Position numbers and translations under genes: made by a program. A stretch of 64,000 nt of DNA, taken from NCBI GenBank assembly GCA_964019655.1, contig CAXHTR010000001.1, forward strand, positions 868,001-932,000, given 5' to 3'. Position 1 is the stretch's first letter; every line of letters starts with the position of its first letter. The DNA is from Perkinsela sp. pyNocScin1. Taxonomy: Eukaryota > Euglenozoa > Kinetoplastea > Prokinetoplastida > Perkinselidae. This document shows positions 33,731-43,824 of this stretch, piece by piece. The notes below the pieces were generated by a model. It saw nothing but the letters and a program-made list of their open reading frames with translations, was not told the DNA's origin and did no database searches.

Positions 33731-35740
33731 ATGGATGAAGCTGAATTGATGAAAGATTCGATCGTGTGCGGACTGTACAACATGGCAAACTCGTGCTACC
33801 TGAACTCTGTTTTACAAATTTTAGTAAATCAGAACAAATTTATGACTGCACTGTTTGCAAGCCTTCCATCACAACATTCAGAATGTGATACATTAGAGAG
33901 TGAACGACTAAAAAGACTTTCTCTCGAAAATTTCGTACGCTTCGCGGAAAATATGAAATCCAGTGAAAAGTCTTTGAAACCAGTGCAGCTTCTCAAAGAT
34001 ATTGTTCGAATGAACCCGGCAGATTTTTCCTTTCATGATCAAGGTGACGCATCAGAGCTCCTTCTCCTATATTTGTCGAAATGGGAGGAATCCTTCCGAA
34101 GTAAGATCTTTCTAGATTCATGCTTGAAGCCATTTCAACCCCAAAAAGCCTTGCAGCGACACGAACATTCGATGTCCATTTGTGACATCAATGAGTTACT
34201 TCTTCGAATACAAAAGTGCAAAGAAGAAACAAGCCGTGATAAGGGGGGTCCTCAAGACGGAAGGAAAAACAATGAGTCGATTATCAATAGTGCACTTGTA
34301 TCTATCATTGAGAATAAAATAAGGACCATGGAACAAGTCAGAGACATTCGAAAGTTGATAAAGCCCAACAATGAGAAGCGCCAAAATTTGATAACGCAAC
34401 TATTTCAAGGTAAAAGCGTATCGATTCTCACGTGTGCAAGCTGTCGAAAATCTCGACTTTTGAACCCCGAAGACTTTTTCATCCTATCTCTCCCTATTCC
34501 CGATCCGTGTAAGATTCAAGCCTCGCCAAGCGATGATTCAACACATGTTTCTCTCAAAGACTGTATTTCAGCCTATTGTGATGCGACTGCAACAGATGTG
34601 GAAGGCTCTGGAATGGTTTGTAAGTTTTGTGGAAACGCCCAAAATGAGATAGTGGAGCAAACAAGGCTTTTACACTTGCCAGAAGTTCTTGTTTGCTCTT
34701 TCAAACGCTTTAGCTTTGCTGAGTCATGGTGGTCGGCAAAAGGTGCAGGTAAAAAGGTTTCAACTTATGTTGAATGCCCAGAGATAGTTGACCTCACCTC
34801 GTTTGTATCATCCGTTCAATTGAATGCAGAACTATCAAAGTGCAGCGCTACACACAGTAGATATCTCTATAGGCTGAATGCAATTATCAATCACCATGGC
34901 CATACGCTGTCGAAAGGTCATTATACGGCATACACTTACAAAGACGATATTGAAAAGTGGGCCTTGTTCAACGATCATCATATTGTTGAAGTTGGCCGTC
35001 AAGAAGTTCTTGATAGTGAGGTTTATATCGCAGTCTACGAGCGAATCAATGACGTTGAGTGTGCGTCGCGAGAGTGTGCCCAAGAGCTATATTTTGCCAA
35101 CTACTCATCGACGAACATTGAACTGATGCCGTCTGCCGAGCTAAAGCTTGTCAAGGCCGACCACCTCCCCGAATCACCCAACGCGAAAGGCTATCTCGCT
35201 GTGCAGGCACTTCTCTCGAAGATTCGCGTGTCTGTCAGAAACATGAATCATTCACAACTGAAGAAAGGTCCTAGAGTCGAAGAAAATACCAGTCAAAATT
35301 TGCACAAATGCCAGATCACGTGCAACGATGGAGATACTGGGGCTCGGGAATGGTGCCTCCTCAATGTTGATTGGGTGAGATCTACAGAATGGTTGAAATA
35401 TCCTGGTCCCATTCGAAACTTACCGTGCTATTGTTGCTCTCCGGATGATAAACCCACGAATTTCTCAGCGGGCTCTCCGAAGCGAACATCGAGGTCTATG
35501 AGCCAGATAGATGAAGTCTTTTCGACACTTTACGAAAACATGAAAATATCTGGAATATCGGGTGTAAAAACAACGCCTAGCTTCCCAGCGTATTTCACAG
35601 GCGCGAATAAAACTTGCCATGGTAAAACTCTGCGTGAAACCTATGTTCAGGTTCCACTTCAAGTGTACAAAACGCTTCAAGGTGCTTACGGTGGTGGGCC
35701 CGAACTTCATGTATCTGACTTCCCGCCGGTACACTGTTGA
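33731..35740 (+). CDS. Ubiquitin-specific protease, USP/UCH family (669 aa)
   Basis: The Cys box is GLYNMANSCYLNSVLQ with the nucleophile at about C22 and the oxyanion N17. Zinc-finger pairs LTCASC and CKFCGN lie in the middle of the catalytic domain. The His box is LSKGHYTAYTYKDDIEKWAL followed by FNDHHIVEV, giving the catalytic H and D. The C-terminal 250 residues resemble no domain I know and contain cysteine pairs (NLPCYCCSPDDK). The canonical GLxNLGNTCYMN is changed to NMANSCYLN, a mild divergence. It removes ubiquitin from proteins; target unknown. Confidence 0.9.
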   Translation: MDEAELMKDSIVCGLYNMANSCYLNSVLQILVNQNKFMTALFASLPSQHSECDTLESERLKRLSLENFVRFAENMKSSEKSLKPVQLLKDIVRMNPADFSFHDQGDASELLLLYLSKWEESFRSKIFLDSCLKPFQPQKALQRHEHSMSICDINELLLRIQKCKEETSRDKGGPQDGRKNNESIINSALVSIIENKIRTMEQVRDIRKLIKPNNEKRQNLITQLFQGKSVSILTCASCRKSRLLNPEDFFILSLPIPDPCKIQASPSDDSTHVSLKDCISAYCDATATDVEGSGMVCKFCGNAQNEIVEQTRLLHLPEVLVCSFKRFSFAESWWSAKGAGKKVSTYVECPEIVDLTSFVSSVQLNAELSKCSATHSRYLYRLNAIINHHGHTLSKGHYTAYTYKDDIEKWALFNDHHIVEVGRQEVLDSEVYIAVYERINDVECASRECAQELYFANYSSTNIELMPSAELKLVKADHLPESPNAKGYLAVQALLSKIRVSVRNMNHSQLKKGPRVEENTSQNLHKCQITCNDGDTGAREWCLLNVDWVRSTEWLKYPGPIRNLPCYCCSPDDKPTNFSAGSPKRTSRSMSQIDEVFSTLYENMKISGISGVKTTPSFPAYFTGANKTCHGKTLRETYVQVPLQVYKTLQGAYGGGPELHVSDFPPVHC

Positions 35741-35813
35741 ACGGAGTAACGAAAGAGTCCAAGAAAATGAGATTCTTTTAGGGTTCGTAGATTTCAGATC
35801 ATTTTTTTTTCAA

Positions 35814-36098
35814 ATGAGTAGTGAACCCGTAGAAACCGTGGATAGTTCGAATTCAAAGGAGCTGCGGCTACCAAAGTTCTTCCCCCTTGTTGCGAAAAAG
35901 TGTGAAAACATCAGTGAAACTTTTTTCAAATGTCTCTCAGAGAAAAGTTTTGACCTTGACAAGAAGGAGCAAGACGTTGGTCCGGCCTTAAATATGTGCT
36001 GTGACGAGTTGCAAGCATACGTTACGTGTATGGAGGATCACTATGCAAAGGAAGAGGAGAAGCGAAATCGTAAGAAGCGATTTTTTGGACTTTTCTGA
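35814..36098 (+). CDS. Twin CX9C (CHCH) mitochondrial protein (94 aa)
   Basis: The start is ATG 35814, directly after a T-run, giving MSSEPVETVDSSNS. Two helices carry CENISETFFKC (C-x9-C) and CCDELQAYVTC (C-x9-C from the first C). Twin CX9C proteins are imported into the mitochondrial intermembrane space by MIA40 and oxidised there; many are complex I/IV assembly factors. A basic tail (KRNRKKRFFGLF) follows. The open frame extends upstream into the protease gene, but in a different frame and without conserved sequence. Confidence 0.7.
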   Translation: MSSEPVETVDSSNSKELRLPKFFPLVAKKCENISETFFKCLSEKSFDLDKKEQDVGPALNMCCDELQAYVTCMEDHYAKEEEKRNRKKRFFGLF

Positions 36099-36193
36099 AG
36101 TGCAAAATCTTTCACGAAGTGAATACAGCAAAATTGCGTATCTCTCTTCATGAGTTGAGTATAAGCTCTAAAATTTCCTTTCTGCTAAATTAA

Positions 36194-39103
36194 ATGGATA
36201 GCTACGAAGACAAAGTGTCGATTCTTGCTCTCAGCTGGGGTCCTGGCGGGACCTCCGTTGGATACGCGTGGTTCCAAGCAGAGAATTCCGTATTAAGCGC
36301 CGCTGAAGGTCCAAATAACATTTTCCCCTGGAATGAAGCACTCAAATCACAGGGATTTGAAGATGAGATACCAACCATTTATGTTGGTTCATTTCATGGC
36401 AAGAATGACAATGAAGTAAATTACTTGCACCATCTAAGACTCACAACGAGGCCCACAATGTATCTAGTCGCACAAAAGACAAAGCTTCCCACTCTCCTAA
36501 CCGAAAGCTTGAAAGAGCAGCATGATTTGCCGAAAAAGGCCGATCAGGGAGCACAAACTGGGCGCATACTTCGCGCAGCATTCACGCCAGGAACACCAGC
36601 AAGCTCAATGGAAAAGACAATATCAAGATCAACGCAGCTCAAAATTCCCATGGTAAAAGTCAAGTACATGCATCCAGTCGAGCTTTCGGCTGACACCGCG
36701 AGAGAAATACTTTCGAGCATGCCCCCAGGTCGCGACACGTTCGATTCGAATATAGCGGGACAGAAGAAAGAAAGTGAGCTTTCGTGCTTTGTCGATACCA
36801 GATCACTTGAAATGATGAGCGCCCTCGGTGGACTTTTCTCCCATTTGCAGCGAGCCTATCCATCGCTATTCCCATACCACATAAACGCAGAAAGCCAAGC
36901 AAGGTATCGCGTGCTTCCGTTACAGATCGAATCGCAAGTGCTTCTTGATCACGACACATTTCGCGAGCTTGAAATATTCAAGCGCGAGCCGCATCCAGCT
37001 TCGCACCAGCTCATCGGCTCATCCAAAGAGGGTCTGTCTCTTTTTGGTATCGCCTCATGCTTTTGTAAAACTACGAAAGGAGCAGAGGCCCTTCGGGACA
37101 TGTTCATCAAACCTACGAATGACATTCGCATGCTCCAAAGCCGCCAAGCGAAGATAAAGTACCTCACAGATAATCAAGACTTCTGCCTGAAGCTTCGAAC
37201 CTACATTCGGCATGTTGATCACCCAGTCGCAATGTACCAGCGACTTCGCAAAGGAGCGCATAGTCCGTCTGACTGGCAGCAAATCTGCCATATCGCAAAG
37301 TACTATGGCTCTTTGCTCACAATGCTTCACGATGACTTCCACCTGTGCGATAGCTTCGTGTGTTATGCTGGGACAGAGTGCCAAAGTGCACCCTGCACCC
37401 CTATAAACTGCAATGATACGAGCGTTCATACCGTGCCGCATGCAGTGCAGCAGTGGTGCGATGCCCTTGATGCACTCGTGCGCAAAGTAAACGAAGTTCT
37501 TGATCTTGCAGAATCTATGAAAGCGAACCGCCTCGTCATTCACAAGGGCTACGACGAGAAACTTGAACGCCTCTCGAATCTGTGTCTGACAATGCCAAAC
37601 TTTTTGACTACAGTCGCACAGAAAGAGATCGAGGACCTGCCGTCTGAGCTTGCCCTCTCCATAACGCTGAGCATCTCGTATTTCCCACAGTTTGGGTACC
37701 ACGTCGCTCTCCCTGCTACGACGACCCCCACAGAGACACTAGACTCGCTCGTTGCGCAGCTTGGCTGGCAGAAGGCATTTTCTACTGCTGAAAAGCATTT
37801 CTTTAAGAATATTCGCATGCAGGAGCTCGACGATCAGCTTGGTGACGTTCACGGCACCCTTCAGGATCTCGAAGCAACTATAATTCGTAGCCTTGAAACG
37901 CACCTTGCATCAAGCCACACGCTGAATCATTTATTCTCACCTGCAGGACTCTTGCTCCATGTCGGGCGCATCGATGCCCTCTGTGCCCTCGCACAGGCAG
38001 CGAGTGAGTACGAGTGGAAAGCGCCACAGCTGAGCACTGAGCCTATCATACGCATTCAAAACGGCCGCCACCCTCTATTGCCATGCACTTCGTGGCGCCC
38101 AAGCGTTGGAAATAACACATGCTTTCGCTCTGATCACGGTCCGAACGTGTCTATGGTCACAGGCGCGAACGGCTCTGGAAAGTCGATTTACCTCAAGCAA
38201 GTAGCACTGCTCTCTTTTCTCGCACACATCGGTTCATTCGTCCCAGCTGAGGACATGGTCATCGGTCCGCTGTCTGCGATTTTCACATGTATTGGGAGCC
38301 CAATGCATAGAAGCTTCGCCTCAGATATTGCGAGGGTGGGTCGCATGCTGCACTTTCCGACACATGCTGACAAGCATCGGCCATTGTTTTGTATCGATGA
38401 GTTCGGCAAGGGTACGCTCGCACAGGACGGTGTCGCGCTTCTCGCTGCTGTCATTATGAACATCCTCAACCAAAATCCGAGTGCAATGCCGTTTGTCGCG
38501 ATGACGACGCACTACACAGAAATATTTCGCACGCTCAAAAGTAGCGTATCGCCAGATATTATTGAAAAATATCTAGAGATATCCGTCATGTCTGTGTTCG
38601 TAGCAGACAACGGTGACGCTGGGGCACCGTCGGAGCAAATGAGCCAAGATGCACTCTGTCCTGACGCTGCAGATGCTACGAGTGGCGTGAGCCGGAAGGA
38701 TTTGGCAGCAGTCCAGTACACATACCGCAAAACGCCAGGCATTAACGAACAGACCTACGCTCTCTCGCTCGCACGTCAGTGCGGCATTCCGCCAGACATT
38801 CTACGACATGCTGAGAGCGCGCTACATGGGCTGATAGCGGGGAAACCACTGCATGATATCATCGAAGAAGAGAAAGTCCACGCAGAAATCGAAAAGGCAT
38901 ACAAGAAGCAATGCGAGCAAAAAGAACGCCTGGAGAAAAAGTACCCACACTTGGACGACGAGGGCCTGGTCCGATACATTGTGCAGCGAAATGTTCCGCT
39001 CGTCGACGGTATCATCGCGCTTCTCGGAGCGGATGAGGCGCAAGCTGTGTCCATGGATAACCTTCGCATTAACTTGCAGCGCTTTCAGGCTTCCTTGGTA
39101 TAA
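36194..39103 (+). CDS. MSH5: MutS homologue MSH5 (969 aa)
   Basis: The ATPase domain has Walker A VTGANGSGKSIYLKQVALLS (about residue 657) and Walker B LFCIDEFGKGT (about residue 731). The sequence LAHIGSFVPAEDMVIGPLSA followed by IFTCIGS is the MSH5-type form, and ALLAAVI then FVAMTTHYTEIF completes the domain. No N-terminal mismatch-binding F-x-E motif is seen, consistent with MSH4/5. MSH5 with MSH4 stabilises meiotic crossover intermediates. A long insert follows Walker B, between the THYTEIF motif and the TYALSLARQCGIP helix, and is rich in D/A/S. Its presence suggests that meiosis or an MSH4/5-based repair role is retained. Confidence 0.85.
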   Translation: MDSYEDKVSILALSWGPGGTSVGYAWFQAENSVLSAAEGPNNIFPWNEALKSQGFEDEIPTIYVGSFHGKNDNEVNYLHHLRLTTRPTMYLVAQKTKLPTLLTESLKEQHDLPKKADQGAQTGRILRAAFTPGTPASSMEKTISRSTQLKIPMVKVKYMHPVELSADTAREILSSMPPGRDTFDSNIAGQKKESELSCFVDTRSLEMMSALGGLFSHLQRAYPSLFPYHINAESQARYRVLPLQIESQVLLDHDTFRELEIFKREPHPASHQLIGSSKEGLSLFGIASCFCKTTKGAEALRDMFIKPTNDIRMLQSRQAKIKYLTDNQDFCLKLRTYIRHVDHPVAMYQRLRKGAHSPSDWQQICHIAKYYGSLLTMLHDDFHLCDSFVCYAGTECQSAPCTPINCNDTSVHTVPHAVQQWCDALDALVRKVNEVLDLAESMKANRLVIHKGYDEKLERLSNLCLTMPNFLTTVAQKEIEDLPSELALSITLSISYFPQFGYHVALPATTTPTETLDSLVAQLGWQKAFSTAEKHFFKNIRMQELDDQLGDVHGTLQDLEATIIRSLETHLASSHTLNHLFSPAGLLLHVGRIDALCALAQAASEYEWKAPQLSTEPIIRIQNGRHPLLPCTSWRPSVGNNTCFRSDHGPNVSMVTGANGSGKSIYLKQVALLSFLAHIGSFVPAEDMVIGPLSAIFTCIGSPMHRSFASDIARVGRMLHFPTHADKHRPLFCIDEFGKGTLAQDGVALLAAVIMNILNQNPSAMPFVAMTTHYTEIFRTLKSSVSPDIIEKYLEISVMSVFVADNGDAGAPSEQMSQDALCPDAADATSGVSRKDLAAVQYTYRKTPGINEQTYALSLARQCGIPPDILRHAESALHGLIAGKPLHDIIEEEKVHAEIEKAYKKQCEQKERLEKKYPHLDDEGLVRYIVQRNVPLVDGIIALLGADEAQAVSMDNLRINLQRFQASLV

Positions 39104-39313
39104 CAAATTATCAAAATAAAACAAAAATAAGAGATGATTCACTGCTTGCATTACTTATTAGAAATTATAAACTCACAGAGTCATCCAAATATAATTAGTT
39201 GTATCACTAAAAAATTCTATGGGTTAACTCAATTTCTAATTATCTTCTTCAACATCGTCTTTCATAACAGCCATCAAACCAAAAACTCTACAATATTTTA
39301 GTACTCATGAACA

Positions 39314-40585
39314 ATGCAAAGAACAGTGAAGCATCTCTTGACGTCTTTGACGCGTAATTCGCAACGCCATCGAGATATTTTTTCGAGAAATGACCTACCG
39401 ATAGCACGAGTTCAGCCGCTAATGAGTGCTCATGGGTTTCGGTTCAACTTATGGATATCAGCAAGAGATCTCGCTTACATAGAGCAGTACGAAAAGCTCC
39501 GCCGAGCAGTTGGTACCACAAAACTCAATGATCGAAGTGAAAAGCCCTTTTTGATTGCATCGTCATCATATTTCAACCTAAGTCAGTTCAAATACCCAAA
39601 GAATTTTCTGGCATATGCCAAAAAGGCACAGCACGTCAATCTCATCACGGGAAAGCGTTTCGCAGTGCAAGTACAAATTCTGCTGACTGAGCATGCGAAT
39701 GTCTATGACTTAATTTCGAGTCTATGGTTTACTTCGAGTTTTCTAGATGACGCGCTATGCAAGAGTGTGAAGCTGCTCGATAACGCAGTTCCTGTCGAAA
39801 TCCCTCAAGTTGACCTAAAAAATAGCCCTGGAGATGAGTATGCACTTTCATTTGAAGAGCGCATGCAGGCTGGTGTTGTTCGTTTTTACAATGCCTCGCA
39901 GACTACAAACCCAGACGCTGTGGCTGATTTGGGAAAGCGTGGTGCAATGAGATGCATCCACACAGGCGAGCGATTTCGGCCCAGGGTGCAGCACTATCTC
40001 TTTGTCAGAGCTAAGCTTCTTGGCTTTAAGTCCAGATACTGGCTATCGACGACGCACCTTCGAAAAGAGTATCCCGGCCTTCTTCCACTGAAGGGTACAC
40101 GCCCACTTGGCATATGCACTAGTCAAGACGCTCCGCGAACATACGTATTCAACATTGAACAGCTTGAAAAGGGACCAGCGCATGACAAGCTTCTCCGCCG
40201 TGCGTACGCGAAAGGCTTTTGCTCCCGCGACTTCAGCGATGGATTTCCAAAGAACATTTTCGGTGGGTTTTACAGAATTCCTGCCATCTCTGACGCCCTG
40301 CACCGCTTTGCAAAGTCGAGGGGATTTCATTCTCTGCTCTGGCTAGATTCACATCAGATAGATATGCTTAAAGATACGTTCACGCTAAAGCAAAATGAAT
40401 GTGGCATCACTATCGAGAGCAGGTGTCATGGTGCGGCCAAAACTCTCTTTAACATTGAGCAAATGGAAAATCACGACCATGTCAAGGCTTTTGTGGATAA
40501 GCTGACACCAGAGGAGGTTTCTGACATTTTGAGAAGGCACCATGCATGCATAGAAGAGATACCCACTGATGAGTTTGGATTTTAA
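39314..40585 (+). CDS. Hypothetical protein with three imperfect repeats, likely mitochondrial (423 aa)
   Basis: The protein starts MQRTVKHLLTSLTRNSQRHR, a basic presequence-like stretch. Three imperfect units follow. Each has a G-F-x-S/F-x-x-W-(L/I)-(S/D) segment (GFRFNLWIS, GFKSRYWLS, GFHSLLWLD) and, about 30-45 residues later, an aromatic-N element (SYFNLSQFK, YVFNIEQLE, LFNIEQMEN). A middle unit (YDLISSLWFTS then RFYNASQTT) may be a fourth. I do not recognise a named family. Mitochondrial RNA-handling or ribosome roles are possible given the kinetoplastid context, but this is inference. Confidence 0.7.
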   Translation: MQRTVKHLLTSLTRNSQRHRDIFSRNDLPIARVQPLMSAHGFRFNLWISARDLAYIEQYEKLRRAVGTTKLNDRSEKPFLIASSSYFNLSQFKYPKNFLAYAKKAQHVNLITGKRFAVQVQILLTEHANVYDLISSLWFTSSFLDDALCKSVKLLDNAVPVEIPQVDLKNSPGDEYALSFEERMQAGVVRFYNASQTTNPDAVADLGKRGAMRCIHTGERFRPRVQHYLFVRAKLLGFKSRYWLSTTHLRKEYPGLLPLKGTRPLGICTSQDAPRTYVFNIEQLEKGPAHDKLLRRAYAKGFCSRDFSDGFPKNIFGGFYRIPAISDALHRFAKSRGFHSLLWLDSHQIDMLKDTFTLKQNECGITIESRCHGAAKTLFNIEQMENHDHVKAFVDKLTPEEVSDILRRHHACIEEIPTDEFGF

Positions 40586-40823
40586 CGTTCACGAGGCAAG
40601 TTTAACTTCATGTACAATTAAGCCGAAGTAGTCGACTGAAGAATAGTAAAAAATATCATTATAGTGAAATATATGTGAATATAGATATCTTGCGCTTGAA
40701 ATGGGTCCAATAGATAGAGAACAAGAGCTATGACAAAATCAGAAGTTCATAGTATTGTAAATCCAACAACGAAATGATTTTTCACAATCTATGGTTTTCC
40801 AAAAGAAGCTATTTTAGAATGAA

Positions 40824-42344
40824 ATGAATCAAAGCGCAGAATTTACTGATCTCCTTCGACGTACGGGCCAGCAGAAAAACCTCGCATTCTTCGAAAGTCA
40901 GCTCAAATCTGAAGAGCAGGGGGCCGTGGCAAAAGACTTTTTCGCTCGCTCTCATTCCAACCCCCTAAGCGTTCTTGATATCTATGCGCAAGCAGCCGCA
41001 GCAGATCCAGCCAAAACAACTGACCTGGTATTTGAATTCGAGGAGGATGAGATTAATCACTTCTGCTCCAGCATCGTGTCTGAAGACCACCCTGGTGCTC
41101 CGAACTGGAAGGATGCTGGGCTTCAGGCCATCTTGCGGAAGGAATGCGCAGTTTGCATTCTTGCTGGGGGACAAGGATCCAGGTTATTCACAGACAGTGC
41201 GACACCGAAGGGTTGCTTTGTGCTCCCCCTTTTACCGTCCAAACGAAGCCTTTTCCAAACGTTCGCAGAAAAAGTTCAGTGCACTGAGTACATGGCCTTC
41301 ATGTACGCGAAGAAGCACTTTGCTCGAGAGGACATACCCAAAATTCATATTCCTGTCGTCATCCTCACAAGTGAAGAGAACCACTGCGCCACTATCGAAT
41401 TCTTTGAAACAAACATGTACTTTGGACTTGAGGACCACCAAATTTTCTTTGTTCCCCAAGGCATGCTGCCAGCACTTCAAATCGAAGATGGGTTCACGCA
41501 GCCAGAGTTCATTTTCAAGAGTCGAACGGAAATTTCGTTCGCTCCGAGTGGGAATGGGGCACTCTTTCGGGCCCTGAAAGCGAGTGGTGTGTTCGAAAAA
41601 CTTCGTAAAAGTGGTGTGCGCTATCTTCAGATTTCACCTGTGGATAACCCACTGACTGTAATGGCCGACCCTACCTTTTTTGGCTTCTGCATGATGAAGC
41701 AACTCGACGTCTGCTGCAAGTGCTTCCGAATTCCTGCTACTGAAATGGGGAAGGCTGTGGGTGTTTTTGCAAACGACGACGATAGATGGTCAGTTTGCGA
41801 GTATTTTGAAGTCGATGACAAACTCAAAAGCAAAGCATCGCACAAGGAAGGGTCTTTTGCCCTCGCGAACATGGCGACATACTGTATTTCAATGGATTTT
41901 TGTGAAGCTGCGCACAGCGCTCTTTCGTCTGAAACAGATCAAAGGATTCCACATCACATCGCACGGAAGCGAATCCCGTCATGCCAGAGCCCTGATGGCC
42001 ACATCGATGGAATGAAAATGGAGTCTTTCATACATGACACCTTCCCACTCGCAAACTTCTTCGGTCTCTTTGTCGTTGACAGGAAGACGCATTTCGCCCC
42101 TGTCAAGCGCCCAGATCCCTTGCCGGTGGATCAAATAGACCTCAGGAACGTCGAAGAAAGAACGCCGATGGCCGCACGAATGGCTCTGCTACGAAATGAT
42201 TTGCTCTTGCTCCCACCTGTCGACAGAACAGTCATAGACGAGCTCCTTTTAGACAGAGAGTGGTATTCAGTGGAAAGTGACCTGCTCGTACCATTTTTGA
42301 CGCCTGAAGAGTTGCTTAAGCAAGTAGATACTGATGAGGACTAG
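40824..42344 (+). CDS. UAP1: UDP-N-acetylglucosamine pyrophosphorylase (506 aa)
   Basis: The nucleotide-binding motif CILAGGQGSRLFTDSATPKG (about residue 110) is the UAP/AGX signature. Other family elements are IPVVILTSEENHCATIEFFE, FFVPQGMLPALQ, YLQISPVDNPLTVMADPTFF and KMESFIHDTFPLANFFGLFV. The enzyme makes UDP-GlcNAc from GlcNAc-1-phosphate and UTP, the donor for N-glycans and GPI anchors. Length is normal. Together with glucosidase II in the same cluster it points to an active ER glycosylation pathway. Confidence 0.93.
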   Translation: MNQSAEFTDLLRRTGQQKNLAFFESQLKSEEQGAVAKDFFARSHSNPLSVLDIYAQAAAADPAKTTDLVFEFEEDEINHFCSSIVSEDHPGAPNWKDAGLQAILRKECAVCILAGGQGSRLFTDSATPKGCFVLPLLPSKRSLFQTFAEKVQCTEYMAFMYAKKHFAREDIPKIHIPVVILTSEENHCATIEFFETNMYFGLEDHQIFFVPQGMLPALQIEDGFTQPEFIFKSRTEISFAPSGNGALFRALKASGVFEKLRKSGVRYLQISPVDNPLTVMADPTFFGFCMMKQLDVCCKCFRIPATEMGKAVGVFANDDDRWSVCEYFEVDDKLKSKASHKEGSFALANMATYCISMDFCEAAHSALSSETDQRIPHHIARKRIPSCQSPDGHIDGMKMESFIHDTFPLANFFGLFVVDRKTHFAPVKRPDPLPVDQIDLRNVEERTPMAARMALLRNDLLLLPPVDRTVIDELLLDREWYSVESDLLVPFLTPEELLKQVDTDED

Positions 42345-42429
42345 TCATGTCCATGTAAATTGAAGTTTTAAGTTTGAAATCTGTACGTTTCTAGTGCTAC
42401 TTAATAAAGTTAGTATCTTTCTGTATAGA

Positions 42430-43824
42430 ATGTACTGCAATGTAGCGAAACGGCTAAGCTTTTCAGATGGGGTCGCAAAGTTCCGCGAGCGGTACGCTCG
42501 ATTTAAAGCTCTCGAATCGACCCCAAATAAAATCTCCTTTGCTGAGGCACTGACGAGCGAAGCGCCGACACGAAAGCCAAATGTTTATCGCCAGCCACGG
42601 TCGAAAGACCTAAACATGTTATCAACGTGTGTCTCAGAGACTGGGGAGCAAATTACTGAGGAGCTGGCGCATGCACAGCGAATCGCACTCGCGTCGACCG
42701 CAGCGACGCAGCAGCGTGCGCGCCAAGTAAACTGTGCAGTTCCCGGGTACCTCGAGAAAGACTTCTTGTTTCAACCATCGGCCCCGGGTGCCGAGTGTGA
42801 TATGTGCGTGCTATGCAACGCTTCTGTCACCGGAAGCTGGAGCAACCACTGCAGCCTTGCCCTCCATCGTTTATCCGCTGCTGTCTTTACTGTGCTGATG
42901 CTGCACCACCGTGATAGATCTGCGGAGGACATGTTCCGGCGCATGCTCGAAGCTGCTTTACTACATCCTATCGGCTACACCATTTCGCGCGACCTCCTCG
43001 GCACATCTTTAGGCCTGAACGAAATCATCAAGCGCTTTCGGTCGGTCTTAAAGTTCTTGAAAACAGAGGGTGTTCTCAGCTACTCGCTCAACCTGAGGGG
43101 AGCGCAGGCAGTTTTTGACCAAGTAGAACGAGTCGGTGACCTTGTCCTCAGCCCGATCATTCACGATGTTTTGGCGTCGATCTTTGATCTCGATAGCGCT
43201 CACAACCTCAACTCGATACTTGCACTGACTCTGGCACACTCGCAGACGCACTATGGCTCAATCACAGACGGCTTCCTGAGCTCAAATGTGCACCTTGAGT
43301 ACGCTTTCAATCGTCTTGAGCTCGAAGATTTCGTTGATTCGGAGAAAGAGAAGCTCGAGGGAAAAGCCAAGGCAGATGTCGTGGAGGCGATCCTTGGTGA
43401 ACTGCAGCTGTTTCTCTGGGCATGCGAGGCTGACCCCGTTGTGGGCGACTGGAGCAAGCGCGAATACGTGCAGCCGCAATATCAAGCGCTCATTGTCATG
43501 GCCGAGCACGCGAAGAATCTGCTCACAGCGCTTGTTGTACTCGTATTTCTAAAAAACTGTGTCGAGGTAGTCATGCCAGTTGTACATAAGTACGAGCAAA
43601 AGAGCATTGTAGATAATGCTCACACAGAACCTCAGGAAATTATACTTCCTTTGCTTCTGCTTGTTCCCCATGCTCACACGACGGGAAAAAGTAGCCGCCT
43701 GGGCATGGTGCCTCTTAAGGATGAATATGGGGCTTACTGTCTTTATTCGGTGCAAATGAAGCGAGAGCATACAAAATCTACTCCATACAGCCACATTAAG
43801 CGACTAGCAGATTGTCTCGACTAG
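42430..43824 (+). CDS. Editosome-like protein: U1-like zinc finger plus degenerate RNase III (464 aa)
   Basis: The first ATG is 42430 (MYCNVAKRLSFSDGVAKFRE), compatible with mitochondrial import. A zinc finger CVLCNASVTGSWSNHCSLA ending LHR (about residues 126-147) has the C-x2-C...SW-x-x-H...H pattern of kinetoplastid KREPB editosome proteins. Residues 260-330 resemble RNase III: LNSILALTLAHSQT and EGKAKADVVEAILGELQLFL, with D and E of the second half kept. The first catalytic block (N-E-R-L-E-F-L-G-D) is not recognisable, so this is probably a non-catalytic KREPB4-8- or B9/B10-like subunit. The alternative is an unrelated mitochondrial RNase III-like protein such as an mRPN1 relative. Confidence 0.6.
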   Translation: MYCNVAKRLSFSDGVAKFRERYARFKALESTPNKISFAEALTSEAPTRKPNVYRQPRSKDLNMLSTCVSETGEQITEELAHAQRIALASTAATQQRARQVNCAVPGYLEKDFLFQPSAPGAECDMCVLCNASVTGSWSNHCSLALHRLSAAVFTVLMLHHRDRSAEDMFRRMLEAALLHPIGYTISRDLLGTSLGLNEIIKRFRSVLKFLKTEGVLSYSLNLRGAQAVFDQVERVGDLVLSPIIHDVLASIFDLDSAHNLNSILALTLAHSQTHYGSITDGFLSSNVHLEYAFNRLELEDFVDSEKEKLEGKAKADVVEAILGELQLFLWACEADPVVGDWSKREYVQPQYQALIVMAEHAKNLLTALVVLVFLKNCVEVVMPVVHKYEQKSIVDNAHTEPQEIILPLLLLVPHAHTTGKSSRLGMVPLKDEYGAYCLYSVQMKREHTKSTPYSHIKRLADCLD

